DNA of 64,000 nucleotides from Candidatus Alistipes merdigallinarum (GCA_019119305.1 DWXH01000019.1:124001-188000), one strand, 5' to 3'; positions 26,654 through 36,918 are shown, numbered from the stretch's first letter. Notes: generated by a model not told the origin, from the letters alone. Translations and numbers: made by a program.

Positions 26654-28534
26654 ATGTCTGGAACCGAATATGAATATCTCTATCGAGTGGACTCTCCGGC
26701 CGATTTGCGGAACTTGTCTTCGGATGAGTTGGTTGCCTATTGCGGAGAGTTGAGGCGTTTCATTATCGAGCAGCTCTCTTGTAATCCGGGCCATCTAGGC
26801 TCCAGTCTCGGTGTCGTCGAATTGACGGCTGCTTTGCACTATGTGTTCGATACGCCCTACGATAAATTGATATGGGATGTGGGGCATCAGGCCTATCCCC
26901 ATAAAATCATCACAGGACGCCGGGATCGTTTCTATACGAACCGGAAATTGAACGGATTGAGCGGTTTCCCGAAGATGGAGGAGAGTCCGTACGATGCTTT
27001 CGGGACCGGACATGCTTCGACGTCGATCTCCGCAGCGTTGGGAATCGCTTCGGCAGCAGCCTTGCGCGGCGAATACCGGCATGTGGTGGCGGTGATCGGA
27101 GACGGTGCGCTGACCGGAGGGTTGGCTTTCGAGGGGTTGAATAACGCCGGGACGGCAAATACCGATCTGTTGGTAATTTTGAACGACAACCGCATGGCGA
27201 TCGATCCGAATGTCGGTGCAATGAAAGAGTATCTGCTCAGCATATCCACCTCCAAACGGTATAACCTGTTCAAAAACCGGACGTGGGAACATCTGGAGCG
27301 GGCACCGCGCCTCCGGCGGATGATTCAGAATATCGGTAATGCGTTGAAACAAGGTTTTTTGCAACAGAGTAATCTGTTCGAAGGTTTGCATTTCCGGTAT
27401 TTCGGTCCGGTCGACGGACATGATGTGGGGCAGTTGACCCGGGTGTTGCAGGATTTGAAAGAGATCAAGGGCCCGAAATTGCTGCATGTCCTTACTGTTA
27501 AAGGCAAGGGATACCGACCTGCGGAAAAAGATCAGAAATTGTGGCATGCACCCGGGGTTTTCAATCCCGAGACAGGGGAACGTGAAAAGAACGGTGACAA
27601 TGATATGCCGCCTCTGTATCAAAAAATATTCGGGGAGACACTGCTCGAATTGGCCCGCACGGACGATCGGATCGTCGGAATTACACCGGCCATGCCGACC
27701 GGTTGTTCGTTGGATATCATGATGCGCGAAATGCCCGAGCGTTGTTTCGATGTGGGGATTGCCGAAGGACACGCCGTGACCTTTTCGGCCGGATTGGCTG
27801 CGGCGGGGATGATTCCTTTCTGCAACATCTATTCGTCGTTTATGCAGCGGGCCTATGATAACGTCATTCACGATGTTGCATTGCAGGGATTGAACGTGGT
27901 GATGTGCCTCGACCGTGCAGGCTTAGTGGGAGAGGATGGGGCGACCCATCAAGGGGCTTTCGACATCGCTTACATGCGGTCGATCCCCGATCTGATCGTA
28001 TCGGCTCCGATGGATGGGGTGGAGTTGCGGAATCTGATGTATACCGCTTCGCTCGGTCGGGGGCCTTTCGTGATTCGTTATCCGCGTGGAGTGAGCGATA
28101 CGAAACAGTGGCGGCAACCTTTTCGTGAGATACCGATCGGGGAGGCCCGGTGGCTCCGGAAGGGAATGGATGTCGCGGTACTGACGTTCGGTACCGTAGG
28201 ACAAGCAGCCCGGGAGGCGATCGGGCAGGCGTCGCAAGCGGGTGTCGAGGCGGCCCATGTCGATTTGCGGTTTGCCAAGCCGTTGGATCGGGAGTGTTTA
28301 CGCAAGGTTGCCGACCGGTTCGGACGGATCATCGTGGTCGAAGACGGGGTGATCGACGGAGGGGTTGGATCGGCCGTGTTGGAGTTTTTGAGTGAGATTC
28401 AATATACGGGCAGGGTCGAACGGCTCGGGATTCCCGATCGCTTTATCGGTCAGGGAACGCAGGCCCAGTTGAGGCGGATCTGTGGATTCGACTCGGAGGG
28501 AATATATCGGACGATAATGAAAAACAAAGAATAA
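26654..28534 (+). CDS. dxs: 1-deoxy-D-xylulose-5-phosphate synthase
   Basis: This 626-residue ThDP enzyme joins pyruvate and glyceraldehyde-3-phosphate, the first step of the MEP isoprenoid pathway. Motifs are CNPGHLGSSLGVVELTAALH, WDVGHQAYPHKIITGR, the ThDP-binding GDGALTGGLAFEGLNNAG and DVGIAEGHAVTFSAGLA. VMCLDRAGLVGEDGATHQGA follows. The length is normal (about 620-640). The ATG at 26654 is preceded by AGAGAGG, a good purine-rich ribosome site; the frame is open upstream to 26624. leuS begins 16 bases after the stop, so the two are co-transcribed. Confidence 0.96.
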   Translation: MSGTEYEYLYRVDSPADLRNLSSDELVAYCGELRRFIIEQLSCNPGHLGSSLGVVELTAALHYVFDTPYDKLIWDVGHQAYPHKIITGRRDRFYTNRKLNGLSGFPKMEESPYDAFGTGHASTSISAALGIASAAALRGEYRHVVAVIGDGALTGGLAFEGLNNAGTANTDLLVILNDNRMAIDPNVGAMKEYLLSISTSKRYNLFKNRTWEHLERAPRLRRMIQNIGNALKQGFLQQSNLFEGLHFRYFGPVDGHDVGQLTRVLQDLKEIKGPKLLHVLTVKGKGYRPAEKDQKLWHAPGVFNPETGEREKNGDNDMPPLYQKIFGETLLELARTDDRIVGITPAMPTGCSLDIMMREMPERCFDVGIAEGHAVTFSAGLAAAGMIPFCNIYSSFMQRAYDNVIHDVALQGLNVVMCLDRAGLVGEDGATHQGAFDIAYMRSIPDLIVSAPMDGVELRNLMYTASLGRGPFVIRYPRGVSDTKQWRQPFREIPIGEARWLRKGMDVAVLTFGTVGQAAREAIGQASQAGVEAAHVDLRFAKPLDRECLRKVADRFGRIIVVEDGVIDGGVGSAVLEFLSEIQYTGRVERLGIPDRFIGQGTQAQLRRICGFDSEGIYRTIMKNKE

Positions 28535-28549
28535 AAAAAGTGTGCGATT

Positions 28550-31312
28550 ATGGAGTATAATTTCGCTGAAATAGAGGAGAAATGGCGGAAACGCTGGATC
28601 GAACGGAAAACCTACCGGGTGGACATCGATCCGAAACGCCCGAAATTCTATGTATTGGACATGTTTCCCTATCCGTCGGGAGCCGGACTGCATGTCGGCC
28701 ATCCGCTGGGGTATATCGCTTCCGACATTTATGCCCGTTACAAAAGGTTGAAGGGATTCAACGTGCTGCATCCGATGGGATACGATGCGTTCGGCCTTCC
28801 TGCCGAACAGTATGCGATCCAGACCGGACAGCATCCCGCCGTAACGACCGAGAACAACATCAATCGCTATCGCGAACAGCTCGATAAGATCGGGTTCTGT
28901 TTCGACTGGGATCGGGAGGTGCGTACGTGTGATCCGGGTTACTACCATTGGACCCAGTGGGCATTCCTCAAGATGTTCGGCAGCTATTATGATTTTGACA
29001 AGAATCGGGCCCGTCCGATCGAAGAGCTGATCAAGGCTTTCGAGACATCCGGTACCGAGGGGTTGCATGTGGCCTGCACCAAAGAGATGAACTTTTCGGC
29101 CGATGAGTGGAACAAGATGAGCGAGGAACAGAAAGAGGGTGTATTGCAGAACTACCGGCTTGCGTTCCGTGCCGATACGATGGTCAATTGGTGTGCCGGG
29201 CTGGGAACTGTTCTGGCCAATGACGAAGTGAAGGACGGGTTGTCGGTCCGGGGCGGTTTCCCGGTAGAGCAGAAACGGATGAAACAGTGGTTGCTGCGGG
29301 TTACGGCCTATGCGCAACGGATGCTCGACGGATTGAACCGACTGGAGTGGAGCGACTCGTTGAAGGAGATCCAACGCAACTGGATCGGACGGAGTGAGGG
29401 TGCCCAGGTCTTTTTCCCGATCAAAGGTATGGAGGAGAAGCTCGAGATCTTTACCACGCGGGCCGATACGATCTTTGGCGTTACGTTTATGGTGCTGGCT
29501 CCGGAGCATGAGCTGGTCGGACGGCTGACCACTCCGGAGTATAAGGAGGCCGTAGATAAGTACCTCGAGGAGACCAAGAAACGGTCGGAACGGGAGCGTA
29601 TGGCCGATACGAAACGGGTCAGCGGAGAGTTTACCGGAGCCTATGCGATCAATCCGTTCAACGGGGTGGAGATTCCGATCTACGTCAGCGATTACGTACT
29701 CTCCGGTTACGGAACGGGTGCGATCATGGCGGTGCCGGCCCACGACAGCCGCGACTATGCGTTCGCCCGTCACTTCAATCTGCCGATCATTCCGGTGGTC
29801 GAAGGAGGGGACCTCTCCGTAGAGTCGTATGATGCCAAGTCGGGCAAGATGATCAATTCTGACTTCCTGACCGGAATGGATGTCAAGGAGGCCATCCCGG
29901 CCATGATTGCTGAAGTCGAAAAACGGGGTATCGGAAGCCGTCGGATCAACTACCGGCTGCGCGATGCGATTTTCAGCCGACAACGCTATTGGGGGGAACC
30001 CTTCCCGATCTACTATAAGAATGATGTGGCCTATCCGCTGCCGATGGACCGTTTGCCGTTGGAACTGCCCGAAGTGGAAAACTTCGGTCCGACCGCCGAC
30101 GGAGAACCCCCGTTGGCTCGGGTGAAGCATTGGTGTACGCCCGAAGGGTATCCCTATGAATTGAGTACCATGCCCGGATTTGCCGGTTCGTCGGCCTACT
30201 ATCTGCGCTACATGGATCCGCACAACGACAAGGAACTCGTGTCGAAAGAGGCGGACGAGTATTGGCGCAATGTCGATCTCTATGTCGGAGGAATCGAGCA
30301 TGCGACCGGACACCTGATGTATTCGCGCTTCTGGAATATGTTCCTTTACGATCTGGGCTATGTGTGCGAAGAGGAGCCTTTCAAAAAATTGGTCAATCAG
30401 GGAATGATTCAGGGGCGTTCGAACTTCGTCTATCGGATCAAGGGAACGAAGACCTATGTTTCGGCGGGATTGAAAGATCAATACGATACGCAGGAGATCC
30501 ACGTGGATGTTAATATCGTAAAGAATGATATTCTGGATATCGAGGCCTTCCGCAAGTGGATGCCCGAATATGTGGATGCAGAATTCATCCTCGAGGATGG
30601 AAAATATGTGTGCGGATGGGCGATCGAGAAGATGTCCAAGTCGATGTACAACGTGGTCAATCCGGATCAGATCGTCCGCGACTACGGAGCCGATACGTTG
30701 CGGATGTACGAGATGTTCTTAGGTCCGCTCGAACAAAGCAAACCGTGGGATACGAACGGAATCGACGGTGTACATAAATTCCTGCGCCGGTTCTGGCGGA
30801 TGTTCTTTGACCGGAACGGAGAGCTGGCTCTGACTGAGGAGGAACCGACTCCGGCCGAGTGGAAAACGCTCCACAAAACGATCAAGAAGGTGACGGAGGA
30901 TATCGAAAACTTCTCGTTCAATACGTCGGTCAGTGCCTTTATGATCTGCCTCAACGAACTGGGTAATACGAAATGCAACAAGCGGGCGATTCTCGAGCCG
31001 TTGGTCGTGCTGATTGCACCCTATGCGCCGCACATGGCCGAAGAGCTGTGGGAACGGCTCGGTCACGAAAGTTCGGTCTTCGATGCCCGTTTCCCGGAGG
31101 TGGACGAAAAACATCTCGTTGAGGATAGTTTCGAATATCCGGTATCGTTCAACGGGAAGGTGCGGTTCAAAAAGGGTCTATCGTTGTCGTTGTCGCCCAA
31201 AGAGATCGAAGCAGCCGTGTTGTCCGACCCGACTTGTGAGAAGTACCTCGGAGGCAAGGCGCCCAGAAAGGTGATCGTCGTCCCGGGCAAAATCGTGAAC
31301 GTCGTATGTTAG
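28550..31312 (+). CDS. leuS: Leucyl-tRNA synthetase
   Basis: This 920-residue class Ia synthetase charges tRNA-Leu. The HIGH region is [16 protein letters not shown] near residue 40 and the KMSKS loop is [11 protein letters not shown] near 695. Between them lies the CP1 editing domain, with [20 protein letters not shown] around residues 390-410. The C-terminal anticodon-binding domain has [17 protein letters not shown]. It sits 16 bases after dxs in an apparent two-gene operon and is followed by tRNA-Ser. Confidence 0.97.
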   Translation: MEYNFAEIEEKWRKRWIERKTYRVDIDPKRPKFYVLDMFPYPSGAGLHVGHPLGYIASDIYARYKRLKGFNVLHPMGYDAFGLPAEQYAIQTGQHPAVTTENNINRYREQLDKIGFCFDWDREVRTCDPGYYHWTQWAFLKMFGSYYDFDKNRARPIEELIKAFETSGTEGLHVACTKEMNFSADEWNKMSEEQKEGVLQNYRLAFRADTMVNWCAGLGTVLANDEVKDGLSVRGGFPVEQKRMKQWLLRVTAYAQRMLDGLNRLEWSDSLKEIQRNWIGRSEGAQVFFPIKGMEEKLEIFTTRADTIFGVTFMVLAPEHELVGRLTTPEYKEAVDKYLEETKKRSERERMADTKRVSGEFTGAYAINPFNGVEIPIYVSDYVLSGYGTGAIMAVPAHDSRDYAFARHFNLPIIPVVEGGDLSVESYDAKSGKMINSDFLTGMDVKEAIPAMIAEVEKRGIGSRRINYRLRDAIFSRQRYWGEPFPIYYKNDVAYPLPMDRLPLELPEVENFGPTADGEPPLARVKHWCTPEGYPYELSTMPGFAGSSAYYLRYMDPHNDKELVSKEADEYWRNVDLYVGGIEHATGHLMYSRFWNMFLYDLGYVCEEEPFKKLVNQGMIQGRSNFVYRIKGTKTYVSAGLKDQYDTQEIHVDVNIVKNDILDIEAFRKWMPEYVDAEFILEDGKYVCGWAIEKMSKSMYNVVNPDQIVRDYGADTLRMYEMFLGPLEQSKPWDTNGIDGVHKFLRRFWRMFFDRNGELALTEEEPTPAEWKTLHKTIKKVTEDIENFSFNTSVSAFMICLNELGNTKCNKRAILEPLVVLIAPYAPHMAEELWERLGHESSVFDARFPEVDEKHLVEDSFEYPVSFNGKVRFKKGLSLSLSPKEIEAAVLSDPTCEKYLGGKAPRKVIVVPGKIVNVVC

Positions 31313-31368
31313 TTTTCGGGGAAAAGCGGATTTTTTCTTCAGAACGCATGTTTTTCGTTTAAATTGTT

Positions 31369-31376
31369 TATCTTTG
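31369..31376 (+). promoter_or_regulatory. -7 box before tRNA-Ser
   Basis: TATCTTTG matches the Bacteroidota -7 consensus and ends 10 bases before the tRNA. No matching TTTG is found at the -33 distance. Confidence 0.45.
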
Positions 31377-31386
31377 CCCCAGAAAA

Positions 31387-31475
31387 GGAGAGTTGCCGGA
31401 GTGGTCGAACGGGGCAGACTCGAAATCTGTTGAACTGCTTAGGTGGTTCCCAGGGTTCGAATCCCTGATTCTCCG
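31387..31475 (+). tRNA. tRNA-Ser (anticodon CGA)
   Basis: This 89-base tRNA has an extended variable arm as expected for Ser. The acceptor GGAGAGT pairs with ATTCTCC, with discriminator G at 31475. The anticodon loop CTCGAAA between CAGA and TCTG gives anticodon CGA (codon UCG). The T loop is GGTTCGAATCC. No CCA is encoded. Confidence 0.95.
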
Positions 31476-31504
31476 CTGAATAATCCGAAAGATTATTGAG
31501 CTTG

Positions 31505-31545
31505 CGATATCCCGTAAAGAAAACTTTACGGGATATCGTTTTTTT
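31505..31545 (+). terminator. Terminator after tRNA-Ser
   Basis: CGATATCCCGTAAAG (31505-31519) and its exact complement (31524-31538) form a 15-bp stem with an AAAA loop, followed by seven T. Confidence 0.92.
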
Positions 31546-31569
31546 AGATCCAAAGAAAAATACGTCGTT

Positions 31570-32550
31570 ATGAAGAGTTCAATCCGTTCCAGACGCTATG
31601 TGGCCGTTCTGATCTGTTTGTTCGTTTCGTTGTCATGCGCTAAGCAAGAATCCTCTGCTCCTGCTGGTGAGTACCCTCTTCCCGTTCAACCTGACTATTC
31701 CCGGAGTGAGACTTGGTACAAGGAGCAGAACGTTTCGATGTCCGATCGATCAGCCGATATTTTTTATGTAGTGCCTACCTGTATTTGGGATTGGACCGAC
31801 TCATCCGGAGCCGTCATGCACTTCGGAGATGTCTACAATGACGAGCAACGGCAGGCAATCGACCCTTCGCTGCATCTGGCTGCCGATATTTTTGCGCAGG
31901 AGAGCAACTTCTATGCTCCCTATTACCGGCAGATTACCTTGGAGTCGTGGATCGAAGGGGAGGATACGGTAGTGCGTCGCTTCCCTTATGCCATGCAGGA
32001 TGTGCAACGGGCCTTTGACTACTATTTGAAAAATGAGAACGGCGGTCGTCCGTTTGTTCTGGCCGGATTCAGTCAAGGGGCTAAAGCCGTTGTGGAGCTG
32101 TTAAAGGGGCTGCCCGACAGCGTCTACTCGCGCATGGTGGCCGCTTATGTCATCGGGTATCGGGTTACGGAAGAGGAGACGGAGGGTGTCCCTACGATAG
32201 TTGCAGCCCGAGATTCCGTGGATGTCGGCGTTACGGTGTGTTATAACTCCGTGGCAACTCCAGAGGCGATTTGTCCCGTGTTGTCTCCCAGTAGTTTTTG
32301 CATCAATCCGGTGAATTGGCGGACCGATTCGGTCCGGGCGCAACTCAACGACTCCGTGACCGTACGGGTAGACACGGTACACCACGTCCTGTTGGTTGAA
32401 GGTTTCGATCCGGAACGGTATTATCTCCCTTCACTCGGGGCTCTGTTCCGTGTGGGCAATTATCATTTGCAGGAACTCGAGTTTTATCGGGAGTTCCTTA
32501 CCCGCAATGTGAAGCAGCGTATAGAGGCTTTTTATGACATCCGAAGATAA
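31570..32550 (+). CDS. DUF3089 alpha/beta-hydrolase-like lipoprotein
   Basis: This 326-residue protein has an N-terminal signal (YVAVLICLFVSLSC, lipobox SLSC then AKQESSAP). The body matches DUF3089, a secreted alpha/beta-hydrolase-like family. ADIFYVVPTCIWDW is near residue 60, the nucleophile elbow GFSQG (FVLAGFSQGAKAVVELLKGL) near 165, and CYNSVATPEAICP further on. A late His is in VDTVHHVLLVEGFDP. The Ser-His arrangement suggests an esterase or lipase, with substrate unknown. It stands between the tRNA terminator and a convergent glycerophosphodiesterase gene. Confidence 0.8.
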   Translation: MKSSIRSRRYVAVLICLFVSLSCAKQESSAPAGEYPLPVQPDYSRSETWYKEQNVSMSDRSADIFYVVPTCIWDWTDSSGAVMHFGDVYNDEQRQAIDPSLHLAADIFAQESNFYAPYYRQITLESWIEGEDTVVRRFPYAMQDVQRAFDYYLKNENGGRPFVLAGFSQGAKAVVELLKGLPDSVYSRMVAAYVIGYRVTEEETEGVPTIVAARDSVDVGVTVCYNSVATPEAICPVLSPSSFCINPVNWRTDSVRAQLNDSVTVRVDTVHHVLLVEGFDPERYYLPSLGALFRVGNYHLQELEFYREFLTRNVKQRIEAFYDIRR

Positions 32551-32559
32551 TAAAAAAGT

Positions 32560-32598
32560 AACCGGAGTACGTTTCGTCGTTTTCCCGTGTCTCCGGTT
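32560..32598. terminator. Hairpin between convergent genes
   Basis: AACCGGAG (32560-32567) and CTCCGGTT (32591-32598) form an 8-bp stem with a 23-base loop between the stops of two convergent genes. The loop is long and there is no clean U-run. Confidence 0.4.
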
Positions 32599-32637
32599 CC
32601 CTTCTTTCCCCGTTTCTGATAGGGCTCATAAGATGGA

Positions 32638-33465
32638 TCAGTATTTGACCTTGATCCATGGAGCATGTTCGGAAATCCACTCTTTTAATTGGATGGGGAT
32701 GTCCGTACACATGTAGTCGCAACCCAGATAGGCTCCCAGCATGAAATCCTCGATCGACTGTCCGGGCCACAGACTGACGATCAACCCTGCTTCGTGGGCG
32801 GCCTGGACGCTGGCGCGGCTCGTGCCGTTCATGGTTGCTCCCAGACGTTTGATCCCGACTGTTTTGCACAGGGCGATCGTCTGATCGTTACACGGTTCGC
32901 CGGTAATCAGCAGCAGTTCGGCGTCCGGATAGTGGGATTGCATGTAACGCAGGGCTCGGTAATCGCCGGAAGTAAATAGGTAATCTGCATCCGCCGGGCG
33001 CTTGGCCATTACCATTTTATAGAGCTTGTCGCAGTAGGCGGCAATACGCTCTTCGGGGTAGAGTTCCGCCGGATTGGTCTTCATTTCGAATTCGACATAC
33101 AGTCCCGGTTTGTCCTGCAGAAAATTGAGTAATTCGTCTAAGAAGAGAATTTTATTGCCCTGTTTGGTCCGCAGCTGTTCGATTTCGGCCTTCGTGTGCG
33201 ACTCGACGGTTCCGCTGCCGTTTGTCGTGCGGTCGAGCGAACTGTCGTGTGTGACGACCAATTCGCCGTCGCGGGTCATGCGAATGTCCGTTTCAAATCC
33301 GTAGTATCCGGCATCGCAACTTGCCTGAAAGGCTTGCAGGGTGTTTTCGTCGTGCTCCATGCGGCCTCCGCGATGGGAAAACAGGCGGATCTCCTGTGTC
33401 TGTCCGTAGAGCTGGACCGACAGGATGAGCGATAAAATTAAAAGAGGAAAGCGTCGTGTATTCAT
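32638..33465 (-). CDS. Secreted glycerophosphodiester phosphodiesterase
   Basis: This 275-residue GDPD has a signal peptide (MNTRRFPLLILSLILSVQLYG, then QTQ). The catalytic signature is complete: FSHRGGRMEHDENTLQAF, GFETDIRMTRDGELVVTHD and LYVEFEMKTNP. The metal-binding Glu/Asp and the two His residues (HRG and HD) are all visible. It would hydrolyse glycerophosphodiesters from deacylated phospholipids in the periplasm. It is a single-domain relative of the catalytic part of the BACON-LamG-GDPD protein at 18406-20778. The divergent neighbours are a calycin-like lipoprotein and a phosphoesterase. Confidence 0.92.
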   Translation of the reverse strand: MNTRRFPLLILSLILSVQLYGQTQEIRLFSHRGGRMEHDENTLQAFQASCDAGYYGFETDIRMTRDGELVVTHDSSLDRTTNGSGTVESHTKAEIEQLRTKQGNKILFLDELLNFLQDKPGLYVEFEMKTNPAELYPEERIAAYCDKLYKMVMAKRPADADYLFTSGDYRALRYMQSHYPDAELLLITGEPCNDQTIALCKTVGIKRLGATMNGTSRASVQAAHEAGLIVSLWPGQSIEDFMLGAYLGCDYMCTDIPIQLKEWISEHAPWIKVKY

Positions 33466-33855
33466 GGCAGTGAATTTTGTCAGCGGGCTGTTTGGTGATT
33501 TCGGAGTGTCCTGTTAATGAACATTCCATATGCGAATTTAATATTTTTATTGAAACAACTCTCTTTTGGGTCGGTTTCTTAACTGTATTTTCATTTTTCC
33601 TCGTCGAAAGAAGTTTGTGGAATAGAGAAAAGGATGGTAAAGTGAAAAGATGATACAGAGTCTGATGCTGTGTTTTTGAACCATCGGATCGATCGTGAAA
33701 TCAGGAAGAACCGTTCGTATGCTTTTCAAGGGATAGGCGGCGATAGTTTTTCTCGTAATGTTTTGAATGTGGCTTGCTTTTTGTCTGTACTGTAACTTTA
33801 TCGATGAAAAATCGTTTTTTTATGTGTTTTGTTGAACTAATAATTTTTGAGTATT
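33466..33855. other. Intergenic stretch between divergent genes
   Basis: This 390-base AT-rich region must carry promoters for the GDPD gene (minus) and the calycin-like lipoprotein (plus), but neither has a convincing TTTG/TAnnTTTG pair. A 60-codon minus-strand open frame at 33547-33729 lacks any family feature and is probably chance. I see no hairpin or RNA. Confidence 0.5.
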
Positions 33856-34635
33856 ATGCTGAGAAAATTTTGTTACGGTACAATTGCCGTGTTGGGTGTG
33901 GTTTGTCTGGCATCGTGTGATAAAGACGACACAAAAGAGTTGAGTAAAGAGGCTGCCATTACGAGTTTTGTATTCGAACCCTCAGTCGAGGCCAATTCGA
34001 TCGTAACTTCGCAACCCGTTATCAGCGGGAATACAATCTCTTTCACGGTCGACGGATTGGCCGACGCTCTGGATATAGATGCTTTGGACCCGACGATTGA
34101 GGTCTCGGAGGGGGCCTATATCTCTTCATTCAACGGATCGTTCAGCCTGGGTATGAATTATACGGTAACGGCAGAGGATGGCGTGACCCAAAATACCTAT
34201 ACGACGAAGTGTGCCGGATCGATATTCGATGTCTATTCGGGAGAGTTGGAAGTGGCGTTGAATGGTACGACATTGGTGGAAGGAGCTCCTTACAACATCA
34301 GCCTGGAAAAACAGTCGGATACGGAGCTGAAAATCTATATCCAGGACTTTACGATAACGATCGAGTCGATGGCAACGACGATTCCGTTGGGCGATGTCGA
34401 AATTATCTGTACGGTTTCGAAAATGGCCGACGGGTATACTTTCAATGGCTCTGAAGATTTAGGGGTCCTTGAGGTTCCGATTTTGGGTAATACGGTATCG
34501 GCCCACTGTGTAGTGAATGTCGAGAACGCCAGTGTAGTGGAGGGTACCTTTACCTTGCCGATGAAGATCGACGTACTGGACGGGGAATTGACCGTAGATG
34601 CCAATTTCGTAGGAACACCCATGCAGTTGGATTAG
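33856..34635 (+). CDS. Calycin-like lipoprotein with N-terminal DUF5018-like module
   Basis: This 259-residue lipoprotein has the signal MLRKFCYGTIAVLGVVCLAS, lipobox LASC, then DKDDTKE. Residues about 30-120 form a beta module starting AAITSFVFEPSVEANSIVTS and ending VTAEDGVTQNTYT, similar to the N-terminal module of the CotH lipoprotein at 52978. Residues about 125-259 resemble the calycin-like barrel families of Bacteroidota lipoproteins (IFDVYSGELEVALNGTTL to LTVDANFVGTP). Function is unknown; ligand binding is plausible. The ATG at 33856 is used; an upstream TTG at 33847 is in frame. The phosphoesterase gene starts 125 bases downstream. Confidence 0.65.
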   Translation: MLRKFCYGTIAVLGVVCLASCDKDDTKELSKEAAITSFVFEPSVEANSIVTSQPVISGNTISFTVDGLADALDIDALDPTIEVSEGAYISSFNGSFSLGMNYTVTAEDGVTQNTYTTKCAGSIFDVYSGELEVALNGTTLVEGAPYNISLEKQSDTELKIYIQDFTITIESMATTIPLGDVEIICTVSKMADGYTFNGSEDLGVLEVPILGNTVSAHCVVNVENASVVEGTFTLPMKIDVLDGELTVDANFVGTPMQLD

Positions 34636-34760
34636 CTGTCGGGTTAAAGATTTAAGGGATAAAGAGGTCTCATCCGTTAGGATTGAGGCCTCTTTTTCTA
34701 TACGTTTCAGGATGTCATGTGCGATTTTTTTTTAACTTTGTCTACATAAACAAGTTCTCT

Positions 34761-35882
34761 ATGAAAAGAATTTTTACGACTTTTTTTGGGATTATATTGG
34801 GTATGCAGTTATTGGCGCAGGGTCCGATAGGCGAACCGCAGATACCGGTATATCCGGCGCTTCGTGACAGCGGATCGTTCACGATGATCATGGTGCCCGA
34901 TCCGCAGAGTTATACGAAATTTGCGGCCAATCAACCCCTGTTCGAATTGCAGACTGCATGGATCGCTCAAAACGCCGATCGGCTTCATGTAGCAGCTGCG
35001 CTCTTTACGGGCGACATGGTCGAGCAAAATAACCTTCTGATAAGCGGGGGTGTGCCTAATCCGTACAATGGGGATCAGACCTCGCGCCAGCAATGGGAAG
35101 CCGTTTCGAAAAGTCTGTCGCGCCTCGACGGTAAAATTCCGTATGTCATTGCTCAGGGGAATCACGATATCGGTTACAGGTCAGCCGAAAACCGTTATTC
35201 GTTGGCTCCTCAATATATCTATCCGGAGCGGAACTCCTGTTTTGCCGAGTCGTTGGTGGCTACGTGTGCGAATGTTGATAGTGTCCATACGATGGAGAAT
35301 GCGGCTTTCGAGTTCCATGACAAAAATTGGGGTGACCTGCTGGTGATCGCATTCGAATTCGCTCCGCGAGACGAAGTATTGGAATGGGCTGGGCAGTTGA
35401 TCGAATCGGAAAAATTCAGGAATCATAAAGTCATTATCCTGACGCATTCGTTTCTCTCCCATGACGGAGGACGCATAGAGCAGGAAGGGTATTATAAAGT
35501 GACTCCGTGTAACTGGCCGCAGGCTGTATGGGACAAGTTGGTTTATCCTTCGAAAAATATCTGTTTGGTCCTTTGCGGACATGCGGGAATTCCTCCTAAG
35601 TTCGATTCAGACAGTGTTGATTACAGCTGTATGGCTGCCTATCGTGTCGATACGGTCGCAGATGGTCGCAGTGTGCCTCAGATGATGTTCAATTCGCAAA
35701 ACGGGGATGGCGACTGGAACGGCAACGGGGGCGATTGCTGGCTACGGATTTTGGAATTTATGCCCGATGGGAAAACCATTTATGTCCGGACTTTCTCTCC
35801 GCTGTTTGCGCTGTCCAAACGAACGGCTGAATATGCGTGGAGAAATTCCGATTACGATCGGTTTGAGATCAAGATCGATTAA
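34761..35882 (+). CDS. Secreted calcineurin-like metallophosphoesterase
   Basis: This 373-residue protein has a signal peptide (MKRIFTTFFGIILGMQLLA, then QGPIG). The metallophosphoesterase motifs occur in order: MVPDPQSY (D-x-[HQ] variant with Gln in place of His), LFTGDMVEQNN (GD), AQGNHDIGY (GNHD), ILTHSFLSHDG and LCGHAG (GHxx). These bind two metals and hydrolyse phosphomono- or diesters. The substrate is unknown. The ATG at 34761 is chosen because it begins the signal sequence. It is probably co-transcribed with the lipoprotein ending at 34635, although an AT-rich gap separates them. Confidence 0.85.
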   Translation: MKRIFTTFFGIILGMQLLAQGPIGEPQIPVYPALRDSGSFTMIMVPDPQSYTKFAANQPLFELQTAWIAQNADRLHVAAALFTGDMVEQNNLLISGGVPNPYNGDQTSRQQWEAVSKSLSRLDGKIPYVIAQGNHDIGYRSAENRYSLAPQYIYPERNSCFAESLVATCANVDSVHTMENAAFEFHDKNWGDLLVIAFEFAPRDEVLEWAGQLIESEKFRNHKVIILTHSFLSHDGGRIEQEGYYKVTPCNWPQAVWDKLVYPSKNICLVLCGHAGIPPKFDSDSVDYSCMAAYRVDTVADGRSVPQMMFNSQNGDGDWNGNGGDCWLRILEFMPDGKTIYVRTFSPLFALSKRTAEYAWRNSDYDRFEIKID

Positions 35883-36152
35883 TTCCATTGTCTGGGAGCG
35901 GGAACATACGATGTGTCTATTGACGTCCGTCGTATTTTAATCGGGAAACTGTTGTATAGAATGGGGAAATAAGGAGAGAAGAGGGGTTCTTTTCTGCAAA
36001 ATAGTTCAGGGAAGAGAAAAACGGATACGTTTTTTCACTACCTTTGATATATCGATTTGTTCGAAATGAAGATGCCCATTGGTTGTATGATATATGAATA
36101 GATTATTAATTTATTATTGGGTGTTATCTATTAACCTAAATATCTATTAGTT

Positions 36153-36707
36153 ATGAAAAAAAGAACAATTCTGGTCCTGATGGTTGCATTGCTTTGCTCC
36201 AGTGTCACCTTTACCTCCTGTATCGGATCATTCAGATTGAGCAATAAAGTATTGAGCTGGAACAAACAGGTGTCCGGCAGTAAGTTTGTAAACGAAGTCG
36301 TCTTTTTCTGTTTTTGGGTGCTGCCTGTGTATGAAATCACGACCATCGCCGATGTTCTGGTAGTCAATAGTATTGAATTTTGGAGCGGCGACAATCCTTT
36401 GGCAGAAAATGAAATCGAAAAATCTGTTCATGGTGAAAAAGGCGAATATTTGGTCCGTTATAAACGTAACGGCTACCGGATTATCAATCGCAATACCAAG
36501 ACGAGCGTCGATCTGATCTATGACAAGGAGACCAAAACCTGGTCAGCGATGGCAAAGAATAAACCTGTCGAATTTATGACCTTCCTCGATGACAATACGG
36601 TCAGAGTATATTTGCCCGGAGGGAAAACGATGAATGTGCAACTGTCTGAATCGGGAGTGGCTACATTTAAAGATCTCATCGAACGCGATTATGCCAAATT
36701 GCATTAA
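36153..36707 (+). CDS. DUF3332 family protein
   Basis: This 184-residue protein starts with MKKRTILVLMVALLCSSVTF and TSCIGSF, a lipoprotein-like or membrane-anchored N-terminus. A hydrophobic segment (FVNEVVFFCFWVLPVYEITT) is followed by IADVLVVNSIEFWSGDNPLA, the hallmark of DUF3332 in Bacteroidota. The C-terminal half is beta-rich (KETKTWSAMAKNKPVEFMTF). Function is unknown. A TACCTTTG -7 box at 36039-36046 lies about 107 bases upstream without a clear -33 element. It stands alone, 211 bases before the convergent tRNA-Lys. Confidence 0.75.
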   Translation: MKKRTILVLMVALLCSSVTFTSCIGSFRLSNKVLSWNKQVSGSKFVNEVVFFCFWVLPVYEITTIADVLVVNSIEFWSGDNPLAENEIEKSVHGEKGEYLVRYKRNGYRIINRNTKTSVDLIYDKETKTWSAMAKNKPVEFMTFLDDNTVRVYLPGGKTMNVQLSESGVATFKDLIERDYAKLH

Positions 36708-36871
36708 TGAAGACGGTAAGTCAAAGATTTGATTTGACGATTTCGGAGTTTTGCTGACTGGCACAGTGTCGAGAATTTAATGTCTTATACTTTGTGGTAA
36801 AACAGAAGTCTTGGAAGAAGTCCGTTTAAGCAGGATAATTTCCGATAGATTCCTTTGTTAGGCATAGGAAC

Positions 36872-36917
36872 AAAAAAGAGCGACCGATAATCAGTCAATT
36901 ACCGGTCGCTCTTTTTT
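36872..36917. terminator. Bidirectional terminator
   Basis: AAAAAAGAGCGACCG and its exact complement (CGGTCGCTCTTTTTT) flank a 16-base loop. It sits between the DUF3332 gene (plus) and tRNA-Lys (minus, 3' end 36919) and serves both. Confidence 0.9.
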
Positions 36918-36918
36918 G

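Noticed and set aside
26795..27871. A 358-codon minus-strand open frame inside dxs
   Set aside because: Antisense shadow of a conserved enzyme; no motif or ribosome site.
28298..30502. A 734-codon open frame on the minus strand opposite dxs/leuS
   Set aside because: It is antisense to leuS with no domain, signal or start context; its Arg/His/Ile/Gln-rich composition is a by-product of leuS codon bias.
33547..33729. A 60-codon minus-strand open frame in the gap before the calycin-like gene
   Set aside because: Low-complexity basic composition, no start context, no family; most likely chance.
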